A stretch of 64,000 nt of DNA, taken from contig CABIXM010000017.1 of assembly GCA_902362725.1 (NCBI GenBank), positions 1 to 64,000 of the forward strand, in the 5' to 3' direction. This DNA comes from Clostridiaceae bacterium. GTDB lineage: Bacteria; Bacillota; Clostridia; Lachnospirales; Lachnospiraceae. Below, piece after piece: positions 7,117 through 15,089 of the stretch. The notes beneath the pieces are model-generated. The model was not told the origin of the DNA. It made no database searches and worked only from the letters and a program-made list of their open reading frames with translations. How positions within the stretch are numbered: position 1 is the stretch's first letter; each line of letters starts with the position of its first letter. Made by a program: the position numbers and the translations under genes.

Positions 7117-8418
7117 TCAGATTTCTCTCACATCTTTTTTTCTGTAAAAATCTTCCATTATCCCTGTAATCGCCTTCGACACATGCCGATCCACATAGGA
7201 ATTGTCCCGGCCGTCCTCGATGGACTTCAGGAACGCCACAATCTCGTAGCGGATGCCTTCGCCGTCCAGCTGGTAGAAGTAGCGCTTGTTGTTGGCGGGA
7301 TTTTCATAGCGGATCTCGAAGTAGTCGGTCTTCCACCAGGGGGCAGGAACATAAATGTACCCTTCTGTGCCGGAGACCACCAGATCGCCCTCGGATTTGA
7401 TGCCCTTGCCCACCTGAATGGAGGCCATGGCGTCCTTATATACGAAGTTCACTCTGGAAAATGCGTCATAGGCCTTCGCCTCGTCCGCATAGTGGGTGAT
7501 GATCTGCTTCTCCGCGTAGTCGGTTCCCAGAAGCTGGAATACCGGGAGCAGCGCCGTGGGGCCCCAGTCGCAGAGACTGCCCCAGCTGCGGTTAAACTGG
7601 CCCGGGTAGACGTTGGCCTCGTCCTCCAGACGGGTGCAGGCGGCGTCCACCGAAACCACCTTGCCGATACGGCCGCTCTTGGCCAGCAGAAGCAGGCGGT
7701 AATAGGCGGTGGAATAGGCGGTTTTGATAGCCTCCATCAGCACACACTTTTTCTCCTTCGCCAGCGCAAACAGTTCCTCACACTCCTGCACAGACAGGGC
7801 GATGGGCGACTCGCAGAGCACATGTCGGCCTGCCTCCAGGGCTGCTTTAATCTGCCGGGCATGCACATCCGGGTGGGATAGAATATACATGGCGTCCGAC
7901 TGTTCCAGCAGATCCTGAAATTCGCTTTCCTCATCGCCGCAGACGCCGGAAATCACGGCCCCGTTTACATAGCCGCTCTCCTTCCGGAACTTGCGGAGAT
8001 CCGAAGTTTCGCCCACCAGTCCCAGGCGGATGGCATGCTTTTCCGATCGAAGCTTCGTACTGGATACACCCTCGGTCCGATCCAGGTAAACCACTTTACA
8101 ATATTCATTCAGATAATCAAATTTTCCACGCCAGTCGGAACCAATGGCAAAAATATCCACATGATAGCGGCGGATATCGTCAATCTTCTGACCCTCATAC
8201 TCCTCGATGATGATTTCATCCGCAAGTCCGGTGGCCCGCACGCCCTCAATGCGCTCCATCAGGGACTGCTGCACGTTGATCTTGCCCCGGGTCTTGTCAA
8301 AATCCTCGGCGGTTACGCCCACGATCAGGTAGTCGCCCAGCGCCTTGGCCCGCTCCAGCAGACGAATATGGCCGTAATGGAGTAAATCATAGGTTCCATA
8401 TGTGATTACTTTCGTCAT
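7117..8418 (-). CDS. Fusion: glycerol-3-phosphate-type cytidylyltransferase plus Gfo/Idh/MocA-type domain
   Basis: 433 residues in two domains. Residues 1-125 match TagD-type cytidylyltransferases: GTYDLLHYGH with His14 and His17, the IGSDWRGKFDYL stretch, and R114-TEGVSSTK. This domain should make a CDP-activated glycerol-phosphate-like alcohol. From residue 130 on the protein resembles Gfo/Idh/MocA oxidoreductases (SHPDVHARQIKAALEAGRHV, then a C-terminal sheet domain). Two key features differ: the dinucleotide loop reads GLVGETSD, and the family's EKP catalytic lysine is replaced (E203-S204-P205). The second domain may therefore be altered or non-catalytic. Last gene of the operon, 18 bp after the aminotransferase gene. 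Confidence 0.88.
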   Translation of the reverse strand: MTKVITYGTYDLLHYGHIRLLERAKALGDYLIVGVTAEDFDKTRGKINVQQSLMERIEGVRATGLADEIIIEEYEGQKIDDIRRYHVDIFAIGSDWRGKFDYLNEYCKVVYLDRTEGVSSTKLRSEKHAIRLGLVGETSDLRKFRKESGYVNGAVISGVCGDEESEFQDLLEQSDAMYILSHPDVHARQIKAALEAGRHVLCESPIALSVQECEELFALAKEKKCVLMEAIKTAYSTAYYRLLLLAKSGRIGKVVSVDAACTRLEDEANVYPGQFNRSWGSLCDWGPTALLPVFQLLGTDYAEKQIITHYADEAKAYDAFSRVNFVYKDAMASIQVGKGIKSEGDLVVSGTEGYIYVPAPWWKTDYFEIRYENPANNKRYFYQLDGEGIRYEIVAFLKSIEDGRDNSYVDRHVSKAITGIMEDFYRKKDVREI

Positions 8419-8436
8419 AAAAATCCCCCTGCGGCT

Positions 8437-9498
8437 TTAGTCTGCGTCCACCTCGAAAAAGGCGTCCAGGAATATCTGCATGGCTTCCTTTGAACCCACA
8501 GACACACGGATATCATCCTTCAGAAGTTCATTTCCGTAAGCGTGAACCAACACCTGCTTCTCCTCTTCCAGCCGCTTTGTGATCTCCTTCGCGTCATGAT
8601 GAGGCTTTACGAAAATAAAGTTTCCGCGGCAGTCGCGGCACTCGTAGCCCTTCTTCTGAAGCTCTTCCAGGGTGTAGGCCTTGCCCTCGTTCTCAATACG
8701 GATCAACTCCTCCACCATCTCCGGGTGATCCAGAATCCGCTCCGCGAAGAGCAGGGCGATGGAATTGGCGTCAAAGGTCAGACGGGCGTTCTTCACGTAG
8801 TGAATGATCTCCGGGTTGCTGATGATGACGCCCAGACGGCAGGCCGCGATGGAAAACAGCTTGGAAAAGGTACGGAGTACCACCACATTTTCACCCTCCA
8901 GTGCATAGTTCAGGAAGGTATTCGGGTAGAAATAGTGATAGGCCTCGTCGATGATGACGATCGCGCCCACCTCTTTCGCCCGGGCAATGACCCGCTGCAG
9001 CTCCTCCTCGGTATATACATTTCCCACCGGATTGTTGGGATTCAGCAGTACCACGATGCGGGTATTGTCGTTGATCGCGTTCAGGATGTTCTCGATTTTG
9101 ATGGTCAGATCCGGCTCGTAGACCACCGGCACGTGCCTGTAGCCCAGGATACAGCAGTTGACCCAGTACATCTCAAAGGACGGAGCCACAGTCACGACCT
9201 CCTTGTCCACCTCGCCGAAGGTCTCCAGGAGATAGCGGATAGCCATGTCGGAACCGTTGGTGGTCAGGACATTCTCGTACTCTGCGCCGATGAATTTCGC
9301 GTATTTATGCAGAAATCTGTCCGGCTCCGGGTAAATGGCCAGGAATTCCGGCGTAATCTCCTGCAGCACGGAATCCACGAATTCCTTCGGCAGTCCCTCC
9401 GGGTTCTCGTTCATGTCGTAGCGGTGCAGGCCGTAGCGGTTCTGCATAGGGAATACCCGGACGGTGTTCTTTATATGTTCGTTTACGTGATAATTCAT
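8437..9498 (-). CDS. HisC-like PLP-dependent aminotransferase
   Basis: 353 residues, fold type I aminotransferase of the histidinol-phosphate branch. Visible residues are the LNPNNPVG loop (Asn156), IIDEAY (Asp184), and FSKLFSIAACRLG with Lys213 for the Schiff base and Arg221 for the cofactor phosphate. HisC-type enzymes swap an amino group onto phosphorylated aldehydes or ketones. No other histidine genes are present. The neighbours are glycan genes and a cytidylyltransferase fusion, so it more likely aminates a small phosphorylated sugar or triose for the polymer than serves histidine synthesis. This role is inference. Confidence 0.88.
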   Translation of the reverse strand: MNYHVNEHIKNTVRVFPMQNRYGLHRYDMNENPEGLPKEFVDSVLQEITPEFLAIYPEPDRFLHKYAKFIGAEYENVLTTNGSDMAIRYLLETFGEVDKEVVTVAPSFEMYWVNCCILGYRHVPVVYEPDLTIKIENILNAINDNTRIVVLLNPNNPVGNVYTEEELQRVIARAKEVGAIVIIDEAYHYFYPNTFLNYALEGENVVVLRTFSKLFSIAACRLGVIISNPEIIHYVKNARLTFDANSIALLFAERILDHPEMVEELIRIENEGKAYTLEELQKKGYECRDCRGNFIFVKPHHDAKEITKRLEEEKQVLVHAYGNELLKDDIRVSVGSKEAMQIFLDAFFEVDAD

Positions 9499-9523
9499 AT
9501 TCTTACCTCCATTTATCTCTATC

Positions 9524-10441
9524 TTACAGCGTTATACCAAGCAGCGCAAGCACCGTTCCGATGATGGAATACACAAATAAGTGCAGGCACAAAATCGGCA
9601 GGGTATGCCGACCGATAAAATCCAGCGGCTTCTGAAGCCATTCCGTATGCTTCGTCGCATAGAAAGCATTGCACAGAGCCATCACAATCAACGATCCGGC
9701 CGTTCCCACGAAGAGATACAGCGCCATGCTCTGTCCATAATCGCCCACAGACATATTGACGCTGCCGTTCCAGAGAGAGGCCAGTGCAAAGGCCGAGGCC
9801 AGCAGAATCAGATACAGCGGCTTTTTTGTAAGCTTCCCAACCCAGTCCTGCACCGCCGCCAGCTTGCCGACGATCAGGAAGGACACGGCGTAAAACGCGC
9901 AGTCGATGCTCCAGGGCAGCAAAATCGGGCACAGGTAATGGAGGGCGATGGCGATCAGCAGATAAACGCCATTTCCCACAAAGGCCTTTCTGGAATCGCC
10001 CTTCGCCGCCCGCATGAGCAGCCAGAACAGGATATAACTTACAAACATACAGGTCAGAAACCAGGTGGGCGCGTTCAGGATCTGCATAAAATGCACATTG
10101 GTGGCAGAATCCATGGGCATCAGGCAGTTGCGGGAATAGAGGATCCCAAGCAGCGTCTGCATGTCCGCATGGCCCCGCAGGAAGAAAAACGCGAACAGGA
10201 ACAGATTGTACCCGAAATACGGCGCCAGCAGGCGCTTCGCCTTCTTCTTCACGAAGGTTCCGAAGCTCTCTTCCGGCTTATAGGAAAAGGTCATACCCGC
10301 CGTCACGAAAAAGATGGGCATATAGAACATGCCGCCGTAGTAGCTCACCAGCCCGAAGGATCGGCCCGTATGTACCAGCAGCACCACCAGAATGCCGATG
10401 GCCTTGGCCGCGTCCAGCCATGCGATTCGTTTTTTCTCCAT
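9524..10441 (-). CDS. Membrane acyltransferase, acyltransferase-3 family (first copy)
   Basis: 305 residues with about ten membrane segments. The opening RIAWLDAAKAIGILVVLLVH holds the family's conserved Asp and, at its end, a histidine. Relatives (OafA, WecH and similar) add acetyl or other acyl groups to cell-surface sugars. The ATG at 10441 has AAGGGG eight bases upstream and is preferred over a GTG at 10450 that sits against the ribosome site. It starts just after the stop of the neighbouring acyltransferase gene (10447), implying translational coupling. Confidence 0.88.
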   Translation of the reverse strand: MEKKRIAWLDAAKAIGILVVLLVHTGRSFGLVSYYGGMFYMPIFFVTAGMTFSYKPEESFGTFVKKKAKRLLAPYFGYNLFLFAFFFLRGHADMQTLLGILYSRNCLMPMDSATNVHFMQILNAPTWFLTCMFVSYILFWLLMRAAKGDSRKAFVGNGVYLLIAIALHYLCPILLPWSIDCAFYAVSFLIVGKLAAVQDWVGKLTKKPLYLILLASAFALASLWNGSVNMSVGDYGQSMALYLFVGTAGSLIVMALCNAFYATKHTEWLQKPLDFIGRHTLPILCLHLFVYSIIGTVLALLGITL

Positions 10442-10446
10442 CTGTC

Positions 10447-11607
10447 TCACCCCTTCTTATGCCCTGTGAATAAGTTCGAAATTCCATGTATCAGCCGCCC
10501 GCTCACCGGCTCCAGATACTTCTGGCTCAGGGCTGAAAGCGCCAGCGTAAGCGCAAGGGTGCAGACGAAGTTTAAGGATGCCAGCAGCCCGTAGCTCATT
10601 TTCCCGTAGAGGCTTAAGAACAGCCAGCAGGAAAAGGTCGCAATCACCGGAAAATGTAAGAGATACAGAGAATAGGATATCTTACCCAGAAACCGGAAGG
10701 GCTTCGCCCCGAAGAACCGCTGCAGTCCCGGCAGTCCCAATACGCCTGCCAGCAGCAGGGCCGCCCCCGCCAGATGATAGATGGTCGTATACGCCGGGGG
10801 CAGCACCCCGTAAATAGTGCCGCTCATGTCCGCGCCGATGGAGGGATAGGACAGCAGGTAGAGGCCCAGCACAAAGCTTCCCATTGGCAGCGCCCACCAC
10901 CGTTTCCACAGCTCCATGCCTTTTTCCCGGGTACAGAAAAAGTCCGCCGCCGCAAAGCCCAGGAAAATGCCTGAGAAATAGACGTCCGTCTTCACAGCCA
11001 CCAGCAGCATCACCCCATAGGCCACATACCGGAAGGGATTCTCCCCCACCAGATAAGCTGCCAGATAGACCACCAGCGCACCGGAGAACAGGTAGGGCAT
11101 GGTCCACAGAACGCCGTTGTAATCATTGCTTCCGAACAGGAAACAGCCGACCAGGCTCTCGCCCAGCATCTGCAGAGCATTCGGCTGAAACTGATTGAAG
11201 CCTGCAAACCAGACGGTAGATTTTGTCAGAATGGCCGCCTCGTCGTTGCGGTAAAGCCCCAGGCTCATCAGGATGAAAATCGCCATATTGACCATGAGAA
11301 TCATCGGCATCAGCCGGAAATAGCGTTTCCAGGCCGCGGCCTTCAGCCGCTTTTTATCCCGGGTGCGAAAATAGGACAGGCAGAGCACGAAGCCACTGAA
11401 CACCAGAAATAAGCAGACCGCAGCATTGCCGCTGTATAGCAGATTCAGGGGCGTCCTGCCGATGGCAATCTCGATGCCGGAAGCCGTATTCACCGCGTCC
11501 TCCGTCAGGCTGTAGGCCGCGTAATAAAAGGCGAAGACAAAATGGCAGAAAAATACCATCAGCGCGCCGATTCCTTTCAGTCCGTCGATATAGTCCAGTT
11601 TTTTCAA
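10447..11607 (-). CDS. Membrane acyltransferase, acyltransferase-3 family (second copy)
   Basis: About 386 residues, with the same family opening (LDYIDGLKGIGALMVFFCHF) and about ten membrane helices. It likely O-acylates a sugar of the surface polymer. The preferred start is a TTG at 11607 because GGAGG lies seven bases upstream; an ATG at 11679 in the same frame has no ribosome site and adds a hydrophilic extension of 24 residues. It is a distant paralogue of the next gene downstream. Four acyl-modification genes are clustered here (9.5-14.2 kb). Confidence 0.86.
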   Translation of the reverse strand: MKKLDYIDGLKGIGALMVFFCHFVFAFYYAAYSLTEDAVNTASGIEIAIGRTPLNLLYSGNAAVCLFLVFSGFVLCLSYFRTRDKKRLKAAAWKRYFRLMPMILMVNMAIFILMSLGLYRNDEAAILTKSTVWFAGFNQFQPNALQMLGESLVGCFLFGSNDYNGVLWTMPYLFSGALVVYLAAYLVGENPFRYVAYGVMLLVAVKTDVYFSGIFLGFAAADFFCTREKGMELWKRWWALPMGSFVLGLYLLSYPSIGADMSGTIYGVLPPAYTTIYHLAGAALLLAGVLGLPGLQRFFGAKPFRFLGKISYSLYLLHFPVIATFSCWLFLSLYGKMSYGLLASLNFVCTLALTLALSALSQKYLEPVSGRLIHGISNLFTGHKKG

Positions 11608-11692
11608 GCTGCTTCCTCCATTCTGCCTCCGCGGTTCCTTCGCGGTGATTCCATTTGGTTTACATAACTTTGTTTTCATTCTTTTATAGCTT

Positions 11693-12628
11693 TTATTCTG
11701 TCGCTTTGAATGTTTCGCAGAGCAGTTTTGTATAGTTCTCCCGTCCCTCCGCCGACAGATGAATCAGATCCTGATAACAGTCTGCCTCAGAGGTATCAAA
11801 ATCCAACTCCTCCGCGCAGAGAATCTGGAATGTTCCGTCTCCGGTCCAGCCGTTTTGCAGCTCCCGCAGGATGGAAAGGGATTCTGTATACAGCTTCTGA
11901 TAATCTTCATCCGCGTACATCCGCTCGTATTTGGGCGTCTCCAGGAACCAGAGATTCAGGCCATATTCTTCCGCCAGCTCCACGATTTTCCCATAGCCCC
12001 CGGCCTGGGTGCGGTTCACGCCGTCCCGGCTGCCTAAAGTACCCAGGGCGTAGAGCTCCTCCCGGGTCCTGCCCGGCTGACGGAGCAGGCTGCCGCCGTC
12101 CCGGAACTGGGAGGACACAATTTTATTATTCAACGGATAGGTCAGAAGCTGCTCGTTATTGGCCGTCACAAAGAACTCATAGAAGTCCCCGAAGCTGGCG
12201 CCGGTGCTGTTGCTTATCAGCCGCCAGGCTTTTGCCTTGAACTTCAGATCTGTGTCCAGCAGAATCTTCGTATCGCTGATCCAGGGATCGGCTGCCGCTG
12301 TGTAGGGGTACAGATCGATATAAAGGTTCTGAATCTCCAGGCCCTGTTCCAGCATGTATTGAAGCTCCATAGCCATCAATGCAGGCTGGTTGCCGTTGTA
12401 GGACAGGATATAGGTGCTGCCGGGCAGCTCTTCCTCCAGCACATCGATGTCCAGGCCCTGCCGGAACATGGAAGAACCGATAAAGAGATTATCCGTGCTG
12501 CCCTTGCGGATGGCCGCCTGCATGCCGTAGGTGGAGGCCGGGAGACAGCGGGCATATTCATTTTTTATGAAAATCAGGGCCAGCGCTATGGCAAATGCAA
12601 CTACGATTGTTTTCAAAACTCGTTTCAT
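11693..12628 (-). CDS. SGNH-hydrolase-like membrane-anchored protein, partner of MBOAT
   Basis: 311 residues with one N-terminal membrane anchor and an outside domain. A GSSMFRQGLD motif resembles the nucleophile block of SGNH/GDSL and DltD/AlgX-type proteins, and DLIHLSAEGR near the C-terminus gives the Asp-x-x-His pair. Proteins of this type take acyl groups passed through a DltB/AlgI-type MBOAT channel and load them on a glycan. The gene lies directly downstream of the MBOAT gene. The ATG at 12628 is preferred over an in-frame TTG at 12634; both lie near AGGA. Confidence 0.75.
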   Translation of the reverse strand: MKRVLKTIVVAFAIALALIFIKNEYARCLPASTYGMQAAIRKGSTDNLFIGSSMFRQGLDIDVLEEELPGSTYILSYNGNQPALMAMELQYMLEQGLEIQNLYIDLYPYTAAADPWISDTKILLDTDLKFKAKAWRLISNSTGASFGDFYEFFVTANNEQLLTYPLNNKIVSSQFRDGGSLLRQPGRTREELYALGTLGSRDGVNRTQAGGYGKIVELAEEYGLNLWFLETPKYERMYADEDYQKLYTESLSILRELQNGWTGDGTFQILCAEELDFDTSEADCYQDLIHLSAEGRENYTKLLCETFKATE

Positions 12629-12747
12629 AAACAAATTGTCCTAATTAAAATATTATCCACATTAGTTTCTGTAAAAAAGAAATTTATCCACGTTTCCATT
12701 AGAAAAAAGGTGGACAGATCCTTTCATATCCCAATTCCTCGAATTTT
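12629..12747. other. AT-rich intergenic spacer with two DnaA-box-like nonamers
   Basis: On the plus strand TTATCCACA (12653-12661) is a perfect DnaA-box consensus, and TTATCCACG (12684-12692) differs at one base. Both have the same orientation and start 31 bp apart, about three helical turns. No dnaA, dnaN or other origin gene is near, so this is not read as the chromosome origin. Confidence 0.4.
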
Positions 12748-14175
12748 TTAAAAATTCGCATACAGGAATCCGGACGCTCCAAATACCCCGAACAGCACCA
12801 CGCTCACCAGCATTACGGCCAGCCACCCGCTGCTCAGCACCGCGCCCCCGCGCTTCTTCCCATACACCTGCCCCCTCTCATAGAGGAACAGCAGCAGCAG
12901 AAAGCCGCAGGCCGTCAGAAAATAAGCGGCACAGGTATTATCGCCGGTGAAGGGCAGGATGGAATTCTGGATATCCACATAGGACAGGGAAAAGCCGGTG
13001 ACTGCGTGTCGTAGAAACTTAAGCGCCTTTCCGAAGCTCTCCGCCCGGAAGAACACCCAGGCCAGGGTCACGCCGCAAAATGTCACGAGGATCTCAGGCA
13101 CCCTGCGGGCCAGGCTGACATTCTCCGCCTTCTTCGTACTTATCATATTCCACAGGCCATGAATCCCGCCCCAGATGACGAAGCTCCAATTCGCCCCGTG
13201 CCAGAGACCGCTGACCAGGAAGGTTGCCAGTACGTTCAGCTTATGCCGCGCCTTACTCACCCGGTTACCGCCCAGCGGGATGTAGATATAATCCCTGAGC
13301 CAGCTGGACAGGGAAATGTGCCACCGACTCCAAAACTCCTTAATCCCCCGTGAAAAATAGGGACAGTCAAAATTCTCCCGGCTGTCGATGCCCAGCACGT
13401 TCGCCATGCCGATGGCGATATCCGAATATCCGGAAAAATCACAGTATAGCTGGAAGGAGTAGAAGAACGCCGCCATCACACAGGCCAGCCCCGGATAGCT
13501 CTCCGGCGCTCCGTAGACCGCGTCCACGTACCCCGCCAGCCGGTTCGCAATCACGATTTTCTTAAACAGTCCCAGCACGATCCGCTGCAGACCCATAGAA
13601 AAAAGCTCCGGCTGATACACCGGTCCCGCATACAGCTGCATCAGAAAATGCTCTGATCGCTCAATGGGGCCTGACAGAATCTGCGGGAAAAACAGAATAT
13701 AGGTCAGGTAAGCGCCGCAGCCGTCCACGCCGTGCTCTGCCTCCCGCTTTCCCAGATAAATGTCTGCCAGAAAGCTGATCATTTTAAAGGTATAATAGGA
13801 GATTCCCATGGGAACGGCCAGCTGCAGCACCGGCGCGGAACCGCCAAGTCCTGCTATGGTAAGCAGGGCCGCCACGGACCCCACAAAAAAATTGAAATAT
13901 TTATACACAAAAAGAACGCCCAGTATCGGCAGAATCCCTGCCCACAGCCAGACCTTCTTCTTTTCTTTCGTCTCCGCCTGTTCGATTTTTACCCCGGTAT
14001 AAAAGCTCCAGAGGGCGCTTCCGCCGGACAGTGCCAGCAGCCAGGGCCCCGCGCTCACATAAAATAGGACACTCGCCAGAAGCAGCAGCCACTGCCGGAA
14101 CCGTCTCGGAACCAGGTAGTAGACCGCCGCTACGCCAGCTGAAAATACCAGGGTCAGCATGATATTGGAAACCAT
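12748..14175 (-). CDS. MBOAT-family O-acyltransferase (AlgI/DltB-like)
   Basis: 475 residues with ten or more membrane segments. The family core is clear: ISYYTFKMISFLADIY, WHISLSSWLRDYIYIPLGG and LVSGLWHGANWSFVIWGGIHG, which includes the conserved histidine. Enzymes of this type move acyl groups from a cytoplasmic donor across the membrane for O-acylation of extracellular glycans. AAGGAGA precedes the ATG at 14175, which follows the preceding gene's stop by 11 bp. It pairs with the SGNH-like gene downstream. Confidence 0.92.
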   Translation of the reverse strand: MVSNIMLTLVFSAGVAAVYYLVPRRFRQWLLLLASVLFYVSAGPWLLALSGGSALWSFYTGVKIEQAETKEKKKVWLWAGILPILGVLFVYKYFNFFVGSVAALLTIAGLGGSAPVLQLAVPMGISYYTFKMISFLADIYLGKREAEHGVDGCGAYLTYILFFPQILSGPIERSEHFLMQLYAGPVYQPELFSMGLQRIVLGLFKKIVIANRLAGYVDAVYGAPESYPGLACVMAAFFYSFQLYCDFSGYSDIAIGMANVLGIDSRENFDCPYFSRGIKEFWSRWHISLSSWLRDYIYIPLGGNRVSKARHKLNVLATFLVSGLWHGANWSFVIWGGIHGLWNMISTKKAENVSLARRVPEILVTFCGVTLAWVFFRAESFGKALKFLRHAVTGFSLSYVDIQNSILPFTGDNTCAAYFLTACGFLLLLFLYERGQVYGKKRGGAVLSSGWLAVMLVSVVLFGVFGASGFLYANF

Positions 14176-14186
14176 GTACTCTCCTT

Positions 14187-15089
14187 TTACTCGCCTTTCA
14201 CAGCCGCCTGATAGATATCCACGCCCACAATCGTCAGCATCGCAAGCAGCAGTACTGAGAACGCCACCATCGGCAGCTTCGTCTCACCGTTGATGGCACA
14301 GGCATAAGCGCTGTAGGACACAATCAGGTGCAGCATCGGCAGATAAAACCGCTTCGGCCAGCGCATAAAGTAGATAAGCGCCGCCACATCCGCCGTATAC
14401 CCGGCCCAGGTCGGCATATAGGGCGCAAAATACGGAATCAGAATCGCCGCGAACAGAAAGAGGCGAAGCACCATGTCCTTCGTCACCTTCACCTTCTTAT
14501 CGGCGAACCAGTAGATTCCGGTCAGAATCATCCCCGCCAGAATCAGCAGGGACACCTTATCGTAGAGCTCCACGAAGGCCGTTTTCCCGATGATCTCATA
14601 GAAATTCGGCCAGCCGCGGTTCAAAGATACCGGATAAGCCACACTAAGCGTCATCCACCAGGAACGCATGCGGAATACCGCGATCAGGAGGCCCGCCAGG
14701 ATACTTCCGGTCCCCAACAGCGCATTTCCCCGGCTGTAGAGATAGAGCCCCAGGAAAAACAGAATCACATAGTAGATACAGTTGATATTCCACAGGGAGC
14801 CGTTGGCCACCACCGTGGGATAAATCGCCAGAACCGCATAAGTCAGGAAGGCCCGCAGGCGGCTTCCCGTATAGCTGTGTACAATCGCGCCGCACAAGAT
14901 CGCCAATGCGAACTCCAGCAGAATCGCGCAGAGCTTCCAGGTATTGGTCGGCGTATATTCCATCACTGTGGAACGCAGCGCCAGTCCGGTGCCGGTGATG
15001 CACACGGACAGCAGCACATCCAGAAAGGTAAAGGTCAGGCCTTTGAGATTCCATTTTCTGGAAATAAAATTTCTCAGGAAATCATCCAT
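14187..15089 (-). CDS. Shortened paralogue of the neighbouring GT-C-type membrane protein
   Basis: 300 residues, about nine membrane segments. Its sequence follows the 401-residue protein encoded just upstream: SRLRAFLTYAVLAIYPTVVA against SRRKGVLSYGLFLIVPTIWA, and FYEIIGKTAFVELY against IYQIIGNQFFLLEY. It lacks about 100 N-terminal residues, including the first outside loop where GT-C enzymes hold their catalytic Asp. The duplicate may have lost transferase activity and act as a partner or flippase-like subunit; that is inference. The ATG overlaps the upstream stop as TGATG, with GGAGG seven bases before, so the two are coupled. Confidence 0.75.
   Translation of the reverse strand: MDDFLRNFISRKWNLKGLTFTFLDVLLSVCITGTGLALRSTVMEYTPTNTWKLCAILLEFALAILCGAIVHSYTGSRLRAFLTYAVLAIYPTVVANGSLWNINCIYYVILFFLGLYLYSRGNALLGTGSILAGLLIAVFRMRSWWMTLSVAYPVSLNRGWPNFYEIIGKTAFVELYDKVSLLILAGMILTGIYWFADKKVKVTKDMVLRLFLFAAILIPYFAPYMPTWAGYTADVAALIYFMRWPKRFYLPMLHLIVSYSAYACAINGETKLPMVAFSVLLLAMLTIVGVDIYQAAVKGE

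Noticed and set aside
12629..12747. Replication origin suggested by two DnaA boxes
   Set aside because: Only two boxes, no dnaA, dnaN, rpmH or gidA-type neighbours, and it sits inside an operon. Kept only as a possible DnaA site.
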